Source: Candidatus Williamhamiltonella defendens
Lineage (GTDB): Bacteria; Pseudomonadota; Gammaproteobacteria; Enterobacterales; Enterobacteriaceae
DNA length: 64,000 bases
NCBI RefSeq assembly: GCF_900699045.1
Contig: NZ_CAADHL010000003.1
Coordinates: forward strand, 87,430-151,429
Direction of reading: 5' to 3'
Of the stretch, positions 41,291 to 52,557 are shown piece after piece. The notes under the pieces are model-generated. The model searched no databases. It saw nothing but the letters and a program-made list of their open reading frames with translations, and had not been told where the DNA came from. Position numbers and translations under genes: made by a program. Every line of letters begins with the position of its first letter. Position 1 is the stretch's first letter.

Positions 41291-42600
41291 GGTGTTGTCT
41301 AAATATCTTCAGGATAATTTATTGCGGCTAGCGAGGGCTTCTTATAATACAAGCAAAGTCTACGCATTAATCTTTGAGCAAAAATTAATTTCAAACAAGA
41401 TGCAAGTAAATAGCCTGAAATATTTATTTGAGTCAAGTATTCTAAAGTCTCAGTGGTAGAGTTTGTATACAAGGTAGATAAAACAAGATGGCCGGTATGT
41501 GCCGCTTTTAATGAAATTGCAGCAGTATCATTATCCATAATTTTACCAACCATAATGATATCCGGATCTTGACGCAGTTATGTGCGTAAAACAGAAAAAA
41601 TCTAGACCGATTTTATGATGATTTTGAGTTTCATTGATTCCGTTACTAGGTATTTCAACGGGATCTTCGATGCTACAAATATTTTGTATGTTGATTTAAG
41701 TGTAATAAACTGCTGTATAAGGTCATTGTTTTTCCACTTCCTATTGCGCCTGTCACTAATATTAACCCTACAGGGAGAAATAGGGTTTTGATAAACTGCG
41801 CCAATGCCTGCTGAACGAGCCCAAATTCATTTAATGTCATTTTCTGCTCGGCCTGTAAAATACGCAATACTATTTTTCACCATATTTAGTAGGCGCGGTA
41901 ACAATACGCATTGAGTAGCAGATATTATTTAATTTCAATGTAAATTTTCCATCTTGAGGCAATCTTTTTCCGCAATGTTGGATTGAGCCATAGCCATGAC
42001 CTTCAAAAATTTATTTATTCAAGGTGTTAATTCAAACTCAGGTGAGTTAATCTCTGCAATACATCATTTGCTCGAATCTGAATACGATATAAGTGTTAGT
42101 ATGGTTCAAAATAAATATCAGAAGCTCTTTTTTCAATAGTAGCAGTTAAAGTTTTGTGAATAAACTATATGACGGGTGTGTCATTTTTTTCATTAAAATT
42201 TGATATGTGAATTTCAAGATAATCGACTGAAGTGATTTTTTTCTAAGGACGTTGAATTTTCAGCTGGCCTTTTGAAATATCTTTAGAAGAAGAACGATGA
42301 AGTATTTTCTCAATTTTAGCTTTTAGCGATTGCTTTACATTGATTTTACATCTGCAATAAAAACGTAAATTCATTAATATTTCTTCACTCATGTGATAAA
42401 TTTTCAGAAATTACAGCATTATAAGCATTTCCAAATCAATATTTAATACAATTGCATGATGTTGTTGGCATAAAAGATGCAATTCATTGCTGATAAATTC
42501 TCGTGTTTCGATTTCAGTTTCTTCTTGCTTTTGATCAATCAATTTTTATCTATTTTTGAGAAGAAATGAGTTGATCTTTCATTAATCATCTCCCACATTA
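41291..42600 (-). pseudogene. hofB: hofB pseudogene (type IV pilus assembly ATPase, PilB-like)
   Basis: Minus-strand fragments of a secretion ATPase in several frames. RLPQDGKFTLKLNNI and SMRIVTAPTKYG (about 41870-41980) are from the N-terminal region of the ATPase domain. GLILVTGAIGSGKTMTLYSS (about 41700-41760) is a Walker A. MVGKIMDNDTAAISLKAAHT (about 41553) then GHLVLSTLYTNSTTE and FAQRLMRRLCLYY form the Walker B and His-box region. Stops and shifts separate all pieces. No function is possible. Confidence 0.9.
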
Positions 42601-42654
42601 GTAAATCAAAAAAGACTTTTACAGGATTATGAAATGCTTCAATCAGCACTGGTA

Positions 42655-43010
42655 CGTACCCTATTCCAATTTAAGTGCCCGTTGCTATTTTTGTGTCAAT
42701 CATCACTACAGTTAACCATGTTAAGGTTTTCTCTGCAACTAATGTAATCGCTCCCTTGACCACCGTGATACTCTTAATATAACGTAGCGTGTACTTTCTC
42801 CAGTAGGCACTACCTTGACTCCCCGTATTACATTTTGTTAAATCCCTTGTTCTAAAACAAAACGCTCTACTGCCATTTTATAGGGCACTGTGTCTTTTAG
42901 AGAAAAAGCATACCTATCCTAGTGAGGATAGCAATAAAAATCACTGTCACCATTAATTCAATCAAAGTAAAACCATATCGATAATTTCTTCTTAGATCCC
43001 TTTTAATTAT
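42655..43010 (-). pseudogene. ppdD: ppdD pseudogene (type IV major pilin-like prepilin)
   Basis: Minus strand starts with YGFTLIELMVTVIFIAIL, the prepilin peptidase cleavage motif and hydrophobic stalk. Then in shifted frames TVPYKMAVERFVLEQGI, TGESTRYV and VVKGAITLVAEKTLTWLTVV, which follow the PpdD order. No start codon precedes the pilin motif in frame. Confidence 0.85.
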
Positions 43011-43366
43011 AAATATTTGAAATCAATTTCAACCGCATACAATCAAATAAATTTCGGTTTTTTTGATTTTACGTATCATCAATAAAGAGGAAATGTAGAA
43101 TGCACATTTTTATAATAGAAATAGCTATTAACGAGATCTGTGATAACTATTAAAAAAATTTTATACAAAGTGATAAAATTTATGTGAAAGAGATCGCATA
43201 TACGCAGTAATTTAATTTTTTCTCGCATTCCAAAAGGTCTATAGATAACATAATTCAAAAAGACGGCATACTGATAAGAAATGATAAATACAGGCTGTTA
43301 ATCTCATAATAGGTATATTAGTTAGTGCCTTAATTTTAATTCGTCTGCTTTGTGTATCAATTTAAT
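43011..43366. other. AT-rich spacer between ppdD relic and glyQ
   Basis: Divergent region with no recognisable gene, RNA or clear promoter. No obvious Shine-Dalgarno sequence lies upstream of the glyQ ATG. Confidence 0.5.
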
Positions 43367-44281
43367 ATGAAAAAACTTCAAGATAATACCTTTCAAAATC
43401 TTATTTTTAGATTACAAAATTACTGGTCAGATCAAGGATGCACCCTTGTTCAACCTTTAGATATAGAAGTCGGCGCAGGAACCTCTCATCCCATAACCTT
43501 TCTGAGGGCGATTGGCCCGGAGCCCATCGCGGCAGCCTACGTCCAACCTTCACGGCGCCCGACTGATGGCCGTTATGGAGAAAATCCCAACCGACTTCAG
43601 CATTATTACCAGTTTCAGGTAATTATCAAACCTTCCCCTGACAATATGCAGGAACTTTATTTAAATTCTCTCCAAGAGCTGGAACTAGATTCTAGTGTGC
43701 ACGATATCCGATTTGTTGAGGATAATTGGGAAAATCCGACATTAGGTGCTTGGGGATTAGGTTGGGAAGTCTGGCTTAATGGTATGGAAGTTACCCAATT
43801 TACCTATTTTCAACAGGTAGGCGGGCTCGAATGTAAACCTGTCACGGGAGAGATAACATATGGTCTAGAGCGTCTTGCGATGTATCTACAATGTGTAGAC
43901 ACTGTATATGATGTGCTTTGGTCAAACAGTCGATTTGGTCCAATATACTATTCAGATATCTACCATCAAAATGAAGTAGAACAATCGTTCTATAACTTTG
44001 AATATACAGATGTTGATTTTCTATTTTTCTGTTTTTCAAAGTATGAAAAAGAAGCCCAAACGTTATTGTCTCTAAAAAAACCGTTACCTTTACCAGCCTA
44101 CGAACGGATTCTAAAAGCGAGCCACATTTTTAATCTACTTGATGCTCGTAAAGCCATTTCTGTGACTGAACGTCAACACTATATTTTACGGATTCGCACG
44201 CTCACTCATATGGTAGCCAAAGCTTATTATGCTTCTCGTGAGGTCTTAGGATTTCCTATGATCCGAATAAATAAAAAATAA
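43367..44281 (+). CDS. glyQ: Glycyl-tRNA synthetase, alpha subunit
   Basis: Catalytic subunit of the alpha2beta2 bacterial glycyl-tRNA synthetase. Start at 43367 ([14 protein letters not shown]); five more in-frame codons upstream from a GTG lack support. Class II core: [58 protein letters not shown]. 304 residues. Followed by glyS after 23 bases. Confidence 0.97.
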   Translation: MKKLQDNTFQNLIFRLQNYWSDQGCTLVQPLDIEVGAGTSHPITFLRAIGPEPIAAAYVQPSRRPTDGRYGENPNRLQHYYQFQVIIKPSPDNMQELYLNSLQELELDSSVHDIRFVEDNWENPTLGAWGLGWEVWLNGMEVTQFTYFQQVGGLECKPVTGEITYGLERLAMYLQCVDTVYDVLWSNSRFGPIYYSDIYHQNEVEQSFYNFEYTDVDFLFFCFSKYEKEAQTLLSLKKPLPLPAYERILKASHIFNLLDARKAISVTERQHYILRIRTLTHMVAKAYYASREVLGFPMIRINKK

Positions 44282-44304
44282 AAAACGAAAGGAAGTAGAC
44301 ATTA

Positions 44305-46374
44305 ATGACGCATCAAACTTTTTTAGTGGAAATAGGGACAGAAGAGTTGCCACCTAAATCTCTTCGTTCTTTGGTTGAATCGTTTGCCTTTTATTTAACT
44401 CAGGAGCTCAATAAAGCTCATTTAGATCATGGTGAAGTGACTTGGTTTGCCACACCCCGCCGTTTGGCAGTGAAAGTCGCTTGCTTAAGTACCATTCAAA
44501 AAGATCAAAAAATAGAAAAAAGGGGGCCATCTATAGCTCAGGCTTATGACGTTGACGGGAATCCGACGAAAGCGGCAATAGCTTGGGCACAATCTTGCGG
44601 CATCAGCCTGGATCAAGCACAGTCTTTGGTCACGGCAAAAGGCGAATGGCTACTCTATTCTTCAATGCTACCAGGAAAATCAGCCAATAGTCTTTTGGCA
44701 GAGACAGTCAAAATAGCACTAAGTCAATTACCTATTTCAAAATTAATGAGATGGGGTATGCATGAAGCTAAATTTGTCCGCCCTGTGCATACGGTCACTC
44801 TGTTATTAGGTGATGAATTAATTTCTGGGATTATTTTTGGGGTGACTTCTAATCGTAAGATACTAGGTCACCGATTTATGGGTGAGCCTTCATTTATTAT
44901 CGAACATGCCGATCAATATCCTCAAATTTTGCTTGAAAAAGGCAAAGTTATGGCCGACTTCCTTCTAAGAAAAACGCAGATTAAAACAGATATTGAAAAA
45001 GCAGCTAAAAAGATAGGCGCCATCGCAAATATCAGTGATAATTTACTAGAAGAGGTCACGTCATTGGTTGAATGGCCTGTGGTATATACAGCTCAATTCG
45101 AAAAGAAATTTTTAGAGGTTCCCTCAGAAGCACTGGTTCACACCATGAAAAATGATCAGAAATATTTTCCGGTGTACAATAAAAGCGGGCAGTTAATGCC
45201 TTATTTTATCTTTGTCGCTAACATTCTCTCTCAGGATCCGCCACAGCTCATCGGTGGAAATGAAAAAGTCATTCGCCCTCGTTTGGCTGATGCACAATTT
45301 TTTTTTGAAACCGATCTTAAACAATCGTTAGAAGAACGTTTACCTTCTTTAAAAACGATTTTATTCCAGAAAGAACTGGGAACACTTTATGAAAAAGTTC
45401 AGCGTGTTCAAGCATTATCTGGCTGGATTGCCTCTCAAATAGGGGCGAATGTTGAATATTCAATCAAAGCAGGGTTATTATCAAAATCTGATCTGATGAC
45501 AAACATGGTATGCGAATTCCCTGAAACACAAGGCATCATGGGGATGCATTATGCTCGTTATCATCACGAACCAGATGAAGTTGCACTCGCTATTTATGAA
45601 CAATATCAGCCTCGTTTTTCCGGCGATAATTTACCTTCTACTTTGGTATCCTGCTCAGTGTCCATTGCGGATAAAATAGATACATTAACAGGTATATTTG
45701 GTATCAATAAATTGCCCAAGGGGGATAAAGATCCGTTTGGATTAAGGCGAGCAGCCTTAGGTATTTTGCGTATTATTGTTGAAAAAAATTTACCGTTGGA
45801 TTTACTGACTTTAATCAGCGAGGCTGTACGTTTATATGGCAATAAATTGAAACATTCGAATCTGATTGATCAAATCATTGAATTCATGTTAGGACGTTTT
45901 CGCTCTTGGTATCAAGAAGCAGGACATGGAATTGACAGCATTCAAGCTGTACTAGCGCGCTACCCTACCAAACCCGCTGATTTTAATGCACGCATACAAG
46001 CTGTCACTTATTTCCGTACCATGAATGAAGCCAGGGCGCTATGTGATTCTAATAAACGCGTCTCTAATATTTTGTCTCAATCGATTGATATTCCAAAAAA
46101 TTCTATCGAAACAGGGTTGTTGAAAGAACCTGCTGAAATAAAATTAGCTCAATATATTTTAGAATTAGAAAAAAAATTAGCCCCTTTTTTTATTGCAGGT
46201 CTTTATAAAGACGCTTTATTAGAACTTGTTGCTTTAAGAGAGCCTCTAGACATATTTTTTAAACAAGTGATGGTGATGGTGCCAGATCAAGATCTACGTT
46301 TAAACCGGTTAGCGTTGTTAAACAAACTTAGGACTCTGTTTTTACGAGTCGCGGATATTTCTTTTTTGCAGTGA
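44305..46374 (+). CDS. glyS: Glycyl-tRNA synthetase, beta subunit
   Basis: tRNA-binding subunit of glycyl-tRNA synthetase. 689 residues, the same as E. coli. N-terminal [32 protein letters not shown], an HD-like central domain, and a C-terminal anticodon-binding DALR-type region (about 570-689). GGAAG lies upstream of the ATG. No terminator is obvious after it. Confidence 0.97.
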   Translation: MTHQTFLVEIGTEELPPKSLRSLVESFAFYLTQELNKAHLDHGEVTWFATPRRLAVKVACLSTIQKDQKIEKRGPSIAQAYDVDGNPTKAAIAWAQSCGISLDQAQSLVTAKGEWLLYSSMLPGKSANSLLAETVKIALSQLPISKLMRWGMHEAKFVRPVHTVTLLLGDELISGIIFGVTSNRKILGHRFMGEPSFIIEHADQYPQILLEKGKVMADFLLRKTQIKTDIEKAAKKIGAIANISDNLLEEVTSLVEWPVVYTAQFEKKFLEVPSEALVHTMKNDQKYFPVYNKSGQLMPYFIFVANILSQDPPQLIGGNEKVIRPRLADAQFFFETDLKQSLEERLPSLKTILFQKELGTLYEKVQRVQALSGWIASQIGANVEYSIKAGLLSKSDLMTNMVCEFPETQGIMGMHYARYHHEPDEVALAIYEQYQPRFSGDNLPSTLVSCSVSIADKIDTLTGIFGINKLPKGDKDPFGLRRAALGILRIIVEKNLPLDLLTLISEAVRLYGNKLKHSNLIDQIIEFMLGRFRSWYQEAGHGIDSIQAVLARYPTKPADFNARIQAVTYFRTMNEARALCDSNKRVSNILSQSIDIPKNSIETGLLKEPAEIKLAQYILELEKKLAPFFIAGLYKDALLELVALREPLDIFFKQVMVMVPDQDLRLNRLALLNKLRTLFLRVADISFLQ

Positions 46375-47974
46375 GAAGTCTGATTTAGCTTTTTAAAATC
46401 ACTGACAGAGATTGTCTTCTAGTATGGGTAGGGCAGGCGAAAAAATAGGGCCTCGGCAATATGTCTTTATTATTTACCTTTTTCTATTCCATTCCATCTC
46501 TCCCAACCAAAACGTGGGCGCTAATGTACTTCGCATTAATTCTCGCCTTCTTTTTATACCCAGTTTTTGATGTAGCTAAAACACCGATTTGAAGTACCTA
46601 ACCTAAAGTAGTTCACTCAGCCTCTGAGGATTTAATTAATAATTTTTTTCAAAACCGGAGGTTTCCTCCATACATATCTCTTAATTTTTATTTCATGATC
46701 TTAAAAATTATTCAACAAAGAAGTTTTCCGTTCGAAGAAATTGATCTTAAGTACTTTAATAATCTAGTAGAGAAATCGAACAAAAGAGCTCAAATATCAA
46801 AAAGTGAAGATGACAGATTCAGAAGTTAAACCATGACAGACAGTGATGGTCGAACTTCAACTCATGTATAAAGTATGATGCTTAAAGTGATGATATAAAA
46901 TTGCGATTAGCGGATATCACTAAATTTCAGATCAAATGTTTTTAATTATTCCCTGATAAGAGTGACAAAAATGAGAATTAATCTCGTATAGACATCTACA
47001 TGTAATTATTACTCACATAATTTTTTAAGAAATATGATGCTTGCGTCAATTCCATCGGTCTTAGTTGATCAATTTTAAGCTCGTCTCGCTTTGATCACTC
47101 TCTTTAAGGAAGGCAAAGAACGAAAAATAAAACAGAGTTAAAAACTATGCGAGATCAGAAAATAGCATCAGACGTTTTGCTCTTATCTTTTTGATACAAA
47201 CTAAATCCGTTTTTCAACAGAAACTATCGAAAATAAAAATTATATTTTAGATAAAGAAATTTACAATGAAGGGATAGAAGTCATAGGTCAAAATGCAGTC
47301 GAGAATAAAAGCGCTCTATCGGTGAGCACACGAAATCAAAAAAAACCCTGCGGTAACAATGAGTGACGGAGCCACGCTAATTTTGAAAGGCGCTCAAGAT
47401 ACACTCGTTACACTGACAACCAGTGAAAATACCTCCCCTGGTTCGGTTACCTCAAGTATAGGTGCAGAAATGGCATTTTGAAATCAAACTAGTTCTCGCA
47501 GGAGAGATGAAATTCAGCCAATACCTCAGTTTGAGGTAGATTAAGAACAACTCGTTCAAGCCTCTTACTTTCAAACGGAATGAAGGGAGATATTTCCGCC
47601 CAGAGTTCAATGATTGTCAACGTCGGTTTACGGGCCGACTATCAGAAAAGAATCAAAAATGTTTCAGTGAACCCTTGGTAGATGTGGACACCGAGCTAGA
47701 GTTCATTCAACATAACCGAGTGCTACTTAATAAGCAGGATTCTTTTGATAATGACTTTAGTGGCATCAGAGGGGTTATTATTTTGGTCTGTCCGCAAATA
47801 TAAGCCAGACATGGAGTATCAGTGCGACACCTGGATATAAAAAGGGAATCATGTTGATTCCTCCTGGAATGCATTACTAGGGATGCATTTAAAATTTTAA
47901 TCCTCGCAATGACAATATCCACAACGAACCTCAATGAATCATTATGAAGTCGTTTAGAGACAGATATAAGGATT
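46375..47974. other. 1.6 kb of decayed DNA, probably relics of one or more genes
   Basis: No intact gene. On the plus strand short coding-like pieces remain in changing frames: MSLLFTFFYSIPSLPTKTWA at 46461 (hydrophobic), EIYNEGIEVIGQNAVENKSA near 47260, SDGATLILKGAQDTLVTLT near 47361 running on to SSIGAEMAF and a stop at about 47481, and VDTELEFIQHNRVLLNKQDS near 47685. Their order and the steady run of stops suggest one long dead gene, but I do not recognise the family. A 92-codon minus-strand frame at 47707-47985 opposes these pieces and is probably chance. Confidence 0.45.
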
Positions 47975-49357
47975 TTATGGTGCATCGAGAGTAAATACCG
48001 TTAAGGCATCTGAGAGTTTTTTGACACCCAAGACTTCTATATTTGGTACTGATTTTTTAGGAAGATTATTATAAGGGACAATCGCTCGTTTGAACCCGTG
48101 TTTAGCCGCCTCAGCAATACGCTCCTGGCCATTTGGCACAGGTCGAATTTCACCCGCCAAACCGACTTCTCCAAAAATCACTAGATCCTGAGGTAAGGGA
48201 TGATTTCGCAAGCTTGACACTAAAGACAACAATAATGCCAAATCAGCGCTGGTTTCCGTTATTTTTACACCCCCAACCACGTTCACAAAAACGTCTTGAT
48301 CCGACATTTGTATCCCCCCATGACAATGCAATACAGCCAATAACATAGACAATCTATTATGCTCTAACCCTACAGTAACCCTTCTTGGATTCGGCATCAT
48401 AGAACGATCTACTAAAGCTTGAATTTCTACCAGTAAAGGACGAGTGCCTTCTCTGACAACAACGACTGAACTTCCAGAGGTGATTTCATCGGTACGGCTC
48501 AAAAAAAGCGCCGATGGGTTGCTGACTTCACGTAAACCTTGCTCTGTCATAGCAAAAAAACCAAGTTCGTTAACTGCCCCAAAACGATTTTTATGATTAC
48601 GTAAAATTCGAAAACGAGTGTCGGTATCCCCATCCAACATAATCGAGCAATCAATACAATGCTCTAACACTTTAGGGCCTGCCAGAGAGCCGTCTTTAGT
48701 GACATGTCCTACCATGATCACACAGACCCCTTGTGTTTTCGCAAAACGGGTTAAATAAGCGGCACTTTCACGGACTTGTGCCACGCTGCCTGGTGAGGAC
48801 TGAATATCAGACATATGCATCACTTGAATCGAATCAATCACCATGAGCTTTGGTTTTTGTTGCTGGGCTAATAAACAAATTTGTTCAATACCGGTTTCAG
48901 AAAGAATATCAAGATGGTTCATTGGCAGACTAAGACGATGAGATCTCATAGCAACCTGCTGCAGTGATTCTTCGCCCGTGATGTACAGCGTCTTCATCTT
49001 TTCCGCCAGTTGAGATAAAGTTTGCAATAACAAAGTGCTTTTACCTGCCCCGGGGTTTCCTCCGATTAAAATGGCGCTCCCTGGAACCACGCCACCGCCT
49101 AATACTCGATCAAATTCGAGAAAACCGGTCGAGAAGCGAGGTAATTTTTGTAAGCTAATTTCAGATAATTTTTGAATGCGGTTTTGGCGCATCTCACCCG
49201 CATAGCCGACAATACAGTGGTCATGAGCAGCAGGGTGTAATAGACGTGTCTCTATGATCGTATTCCAAGAATGGCATTCACTGCATTGTCCTTTCCAACG
49301 AGGGTAATTGCCCCCGCATTCATGACATACAAACGCCCGTTTTATCCCTTTAGCCAC
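47975..49357 (-). CDS. radA: DNA repair protein RadA
   Basis: RecA-like branch-migration protein. 460 residues. GTG start with AAAGGA upstream. N-terminal zinc finger CHECGGNYPRWKGQCSEC, Walker [19 protein letters not shown], the RadA motif KNRFGAVNELGFF, and a C-terminal Lon-like domain (about 290-460) with GGVKITETSADLALLLSL. It stands without serB or nadR, its E. coli neighbours. Confidence 0.96.
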   Translation of the reverse strand: MAKGIKRAFVCHECGGNYPRWKGQCSECHSWNTIIETRLLHPAAHDHCIVGYAGEMRQNRIQKLSEISLQKLPRFSTGFLEFDRVLGGGVVPGSAILIGGNPGAGKSTLLLQTLSQLAEKMKTLYITGEESLQQVAMRSHRLSLPMNHLDILSETGIEQICLLAQQQKPKLMVIDSIQVMHMSDIQSSPGSVAQVRESAAYLTRFAKTQGVCVIMVGHVTKDGSLAGPKVLEHCIDCSIMLDGDTDTRFRILRNHKNRFGAVNELGFFAMTEQGLREVSNPSALFLSRTDEITSGSSVVVVREGTRPLLVEIQALVDRSMMPNPRRVTVGLEHNRLSMLLAVLHCHGGIQMSDQDVFVNVVGGVKITETSADLALLLSLVSSLRNHPLPQDLVIFGEVGLAGEIRPVPNGQERIAEAAKHGFKRAIVPYNNLPKKSVPNIEVLGVKKLSDALTVFTLDAP

Positions 49358-49521
49358 TTTTTATCCTTTGATGATTTTGCGGTTTGGTTTATTTTTAACA
49401 TTCCTATACGTTAAGATAAAAAAATCGAAATGTCAGATTAAATTCAAATTTTTACATGAAGCAAGAAGCCACTAGCGTTGAACTTTATTGCACCTACGAC
49501 AATGTCTGAGATAAGTCAATT

Positions 49522-51337
49522 TTATATTTTTGATATTTCTTCTAAATCTTCCAGAACTCTTAGAATGGCTTCTAGCACTGTAAGATTTTGTAACATCTTA
49601 CGTAAACCTATTAACAGACCTCCTAATAAAAGAGCGACTCCTACAATTAAAGCGAGTATGATTCTAACTGTATCTGTAAAAAAAATTAAAACAGCTGTAC
49701 TCATTCTAGCCACTGATCCTGCAACTGTCAGGGTCAATGTCATTAATTCTAAAAGGTGACGCCTAAAAGTTTTTGAGGGATGAAAGTTCTGTATTGCATT
49801 GAGTTTACCAGAGGCTATTTTTATAACCTCCTGTATTGCTTATTTTCTCCCATTTTTCTTGTATCTCACGAGCGGTTATATTATCCGCTCTCTTATTGAT
49901 TATCATTCCATAATGAGTAACGGAGTAATTTTATCAGGGCTCATTTATTTTGCATCAGATTGAATACAGAGTCTGCTTCTTAAAGAAGAAATAACATCTG
50001 TTTTACTCTTTACAATTGCTTTTATACTTTCTTTTAAATTTAACTCATCTATTTTATTTTTTATTTCTGAATTAAAACTGTTTTCAAATTTATTTATCGT
50101 ATCATCTGAAATCTTAAATTTATTCATATCTTTCTTAAATTCTTTAAGAAGTTTTTTATTTTTACTTAATTTTATTGATACATCCTGAAGGTCAAAAAAT
50201 TTTTTAGCGTTATTAAGTTTATTTTGATACTTATTCATTTTTTGTTCTAAAATTTTTTTATTTTTTTCTAAAAGTTCTTTAATTTTACTGTCTATCTTTT
50301 AACTTCTATTTTAACTATTATTTTACTTGTTTCTGTTAGAAAGTATTGCTTTAAATTCTCACGTAACGACAACTTGTCTACTTTTAAAGCTTCGCAAGTT
50401 TGTGTGATAATATTATAAAATTCTTCTGATGTGTTAAACGGATTCACCAACTCAGCTTTTCATCCCTCTATTTTACAAATATCATCTAATAATCTTTGCT
50501 GTATTTTTTCTCAATATGTAATTTCTTTCCAGCGCAATTTTAATAGATTCTATAATATATTTAAAATATTTGGATTATCTTTGATATATTTATTCAGTAT
50601 ATTCAAATATTGTTCGTTTTTTCGATTAACTTCAATTTTTTCATAATTAGTAAATGACTTAAGTACATCAGTTGAGCCAGAAAAATCAACTTTATCATTT
50701 ATTTTATTTTGAAAAAATTTTATATTATTATATAAAAAGCCACTTTTTAGAAATCTTTTTATTGTTTTGACAATATCATCAAACTCTTCTTTTTTTAGGC
50801 TCTTTCTATGGAAGCCATTCAAATTTATTTTTATTGTTTGAGGATTGACTAAAATAACTTAATCTTTCTTTTAATTTTTAAGAAAGTTTTTTAGATATCT
50901 TTATTATTTAGGTAATAATTATTTATATATTCTAAAAATTTATCCGCTATTATTTTAAAAAATAATATTTTTAGTATCGAATTTCATATCATCATAGAAT
51001 GGGTTTTTCTGATTATTAAGAGATTTAGCGTCATTAATAGAAGTAGGCAGATCAACATGCATTTTTTAAAATGCATGAGTTGCAAAATCATCACCGAATA
51101 GGTTTAGACTTGCGATACTACCGACTGGTTTTTTAGAATAGATTGACTGATTATTTGATTATTTTTTCAGCAACCAGATCCATACATTCATGATAATCAT
51201 CATGAATTTTAGAGTCACGCACTGAATTCGTATTATTATTCACCGCGCTTCAAGGTAAAGTAAAGCGAAGTTTAGTGGGGGTCATTTGATAAATAATAAG
51301 CCTCGATAGTAAGAGTGCGCGCTAAATCTATTCCCAT
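49522..51337 (-). pseudogene. Decayed large gene of unknown function, very AT-rich, with C-terminal membrane hairpin
   Basis: Not recognised. The minus strand begins with AGAGG, 5 bases, then ATG at 51337 (MGIDLARTLTIEAYYLSN). After that the reading frame moves repeatedly but coding-like text continues for 1.8 kb: NNTNSVRDSKIHDDYHECMD, YSKKPVGSIASLNLFGDDFA, PTSINDAKSLNNQKNPFYDD, a lysine-rich helical part with ILNKYIKDNPNILNIL (50550-50822), KLSLRENLKQYFLTETSK-like text, then 49945-50238 (MNKYQNKLNNAKKFFDLQDV, coiled-coil-like), and finally a two-helix hydrophobic hairpin from FFTDTVRIILALIVGVALLL ending at 49522. AT content looks far above neighbours. Around ten frame changes or stops: dead. 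Composition suggests transfer from outside; a secreted effector is only a guess. Confidence 0.5.
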
Positions 51338-51594
51338 ATTAACCTCTTTATTAATTTTTAAAATAATTTATTGAGACTGTAAATATTTTTACATTCTTTA
51401 TATTGTAAATGATCACTGAAAAAAAATTCAGGGTTATAAATTGCAAAATCAGCAAAAAATAAAATATAATTTCACTTGATTCAAAAACGCCGGTCTCACA
51501 ACAATTAGCTTATTGGATATATGCCCCTTTTTTGAATGTCTAAAATGTTGATTTATATAAATTTTTGAATTGTATATAAAAATCCTATTGAGCG

Positions 51595-51623
51595 TTGACA
51601 CTGTTTCATTAGTTTCATACTAT
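51595..51623 (+). promoter_or_regulatory. Strong promoter of the tRNA-Ala gene
   Basis: Consensus TTGACA at 51595-51600, a 17-base spacer and TACTAT at 51618-51623, ending about 24 bases before the tRNA. A GC-containing discriminator follows, as is usual for stable RNA promoters. Confidence 0.8.
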
Positions 51624-51647
51624 CTCCGCTTCCAAAATGACACATTT

Positions 51648-51723
<76 letters not shown>

Positions 51724-51868
51724 ATTATTTTGAATAATAAACTCGAAAAGACTGTCAGTTTAATAAAGTTTTATCAAACATTGCAGTTTGATGCTATTTA
51801 GCTCAAAAACACATAACTATACCATTTATTTGCAACCTTCATTAAAAAACTAGGAAATAGGAATTTTG

Positions 51869-52557
51869 ATGAGCAAGTCTCTGATGCTATATCCCAATAT
51901 AAACACACGCTCTATCCCTGGTTACATCATCATGACTATCATAGGGAGGTTATCGAAGAGGTTCGTAAAACCTCATATACAAATTTATGATATGTGGTGC
52001 TCTCACAGTGCCGCGTGTCTGAGTATTTATCACAATATTCTTGATATTTTAATCTGTAAAATCATCGCCGTCGAAGTATCACCAGCGATGATAAAATACC
52101 ATCATGAAAATCTGATGGCACATTGCGATCAGATTCCAATAAAAAGCATCGATAATGCTATCTTAAATATCAAAATAGACCGTGTTTCTATGGTCATATT
52201 AAAATTTATTTTGCAATTTTTAGATCCAAACAATCGTCAAAATGTATTGAATCGCATCTATCAAGGCTTGAATTCGTAGAACATATTGGTTTTGTCCAAA
52301 AAATTCACTTTGAAAATCCTAATATTGCACCGCTTTTATTTGATATGCACCATGATTTCCAGCGAGCGAATAACTACTGCTTTAGAAATTAGTCAAAAAT
52401 CACTACGTTAAAAAACGTGATGCAGATAGTTTCAGTAGAAACACATTAAAATCAGCTACGTCAAGCCAGATTTAAGCACATGGATCTTTGTTTTCAATCT
52501 TTTAATTTTAGATCTTGTTCGCATGAAAAAATTCCAGCTCTAATAATTCAAGAATGA
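51869..52557 (+). pseudogene. cmoA: cmoA pseudogene (carboxy-S-adenosylmethionine synthase)
   Basis: CmoA makes carboxy-SAM from SAM and prephenate for cmo5U34 in tRNA. The first frame (51869-52279) keeps the region around NTRSIPGYIIMTIIGRLSKR, IYDMWCSHSAACLSIYH (degenerate SAM site), VEVSPAMIKYHHENL and FLDPNNRQNVLNRIYQGLNS. It lacks about 25 N-terminal residues. After the stop at 52279, shifted pieces FDMHHDFQRANNY-like text and HMDLCFQSFNFRSC follow to 52557. The stop overlaps the cmoB relic start. Confidence 0.92.

Noticed and set aside
41299..41867. Secretion ATPase fragments as an active type II secretion system
   Set aside because: The pieces lie in different frames with stops between them, and the neighbouring PilC and pilin genes are also broken.
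47707..47985. 92-codon minus-strand frame after radA
   Set aside because: It overlaps the end of radA and lies opposite coding-like relic pieces on the plus strand; no family features.
49478..49759. 93-codon plus-strand frame
   Set aside because: It is antisense to the hydrophobic hairpin of the decayed minus-strand gene, which has clearer membrane-protein character.
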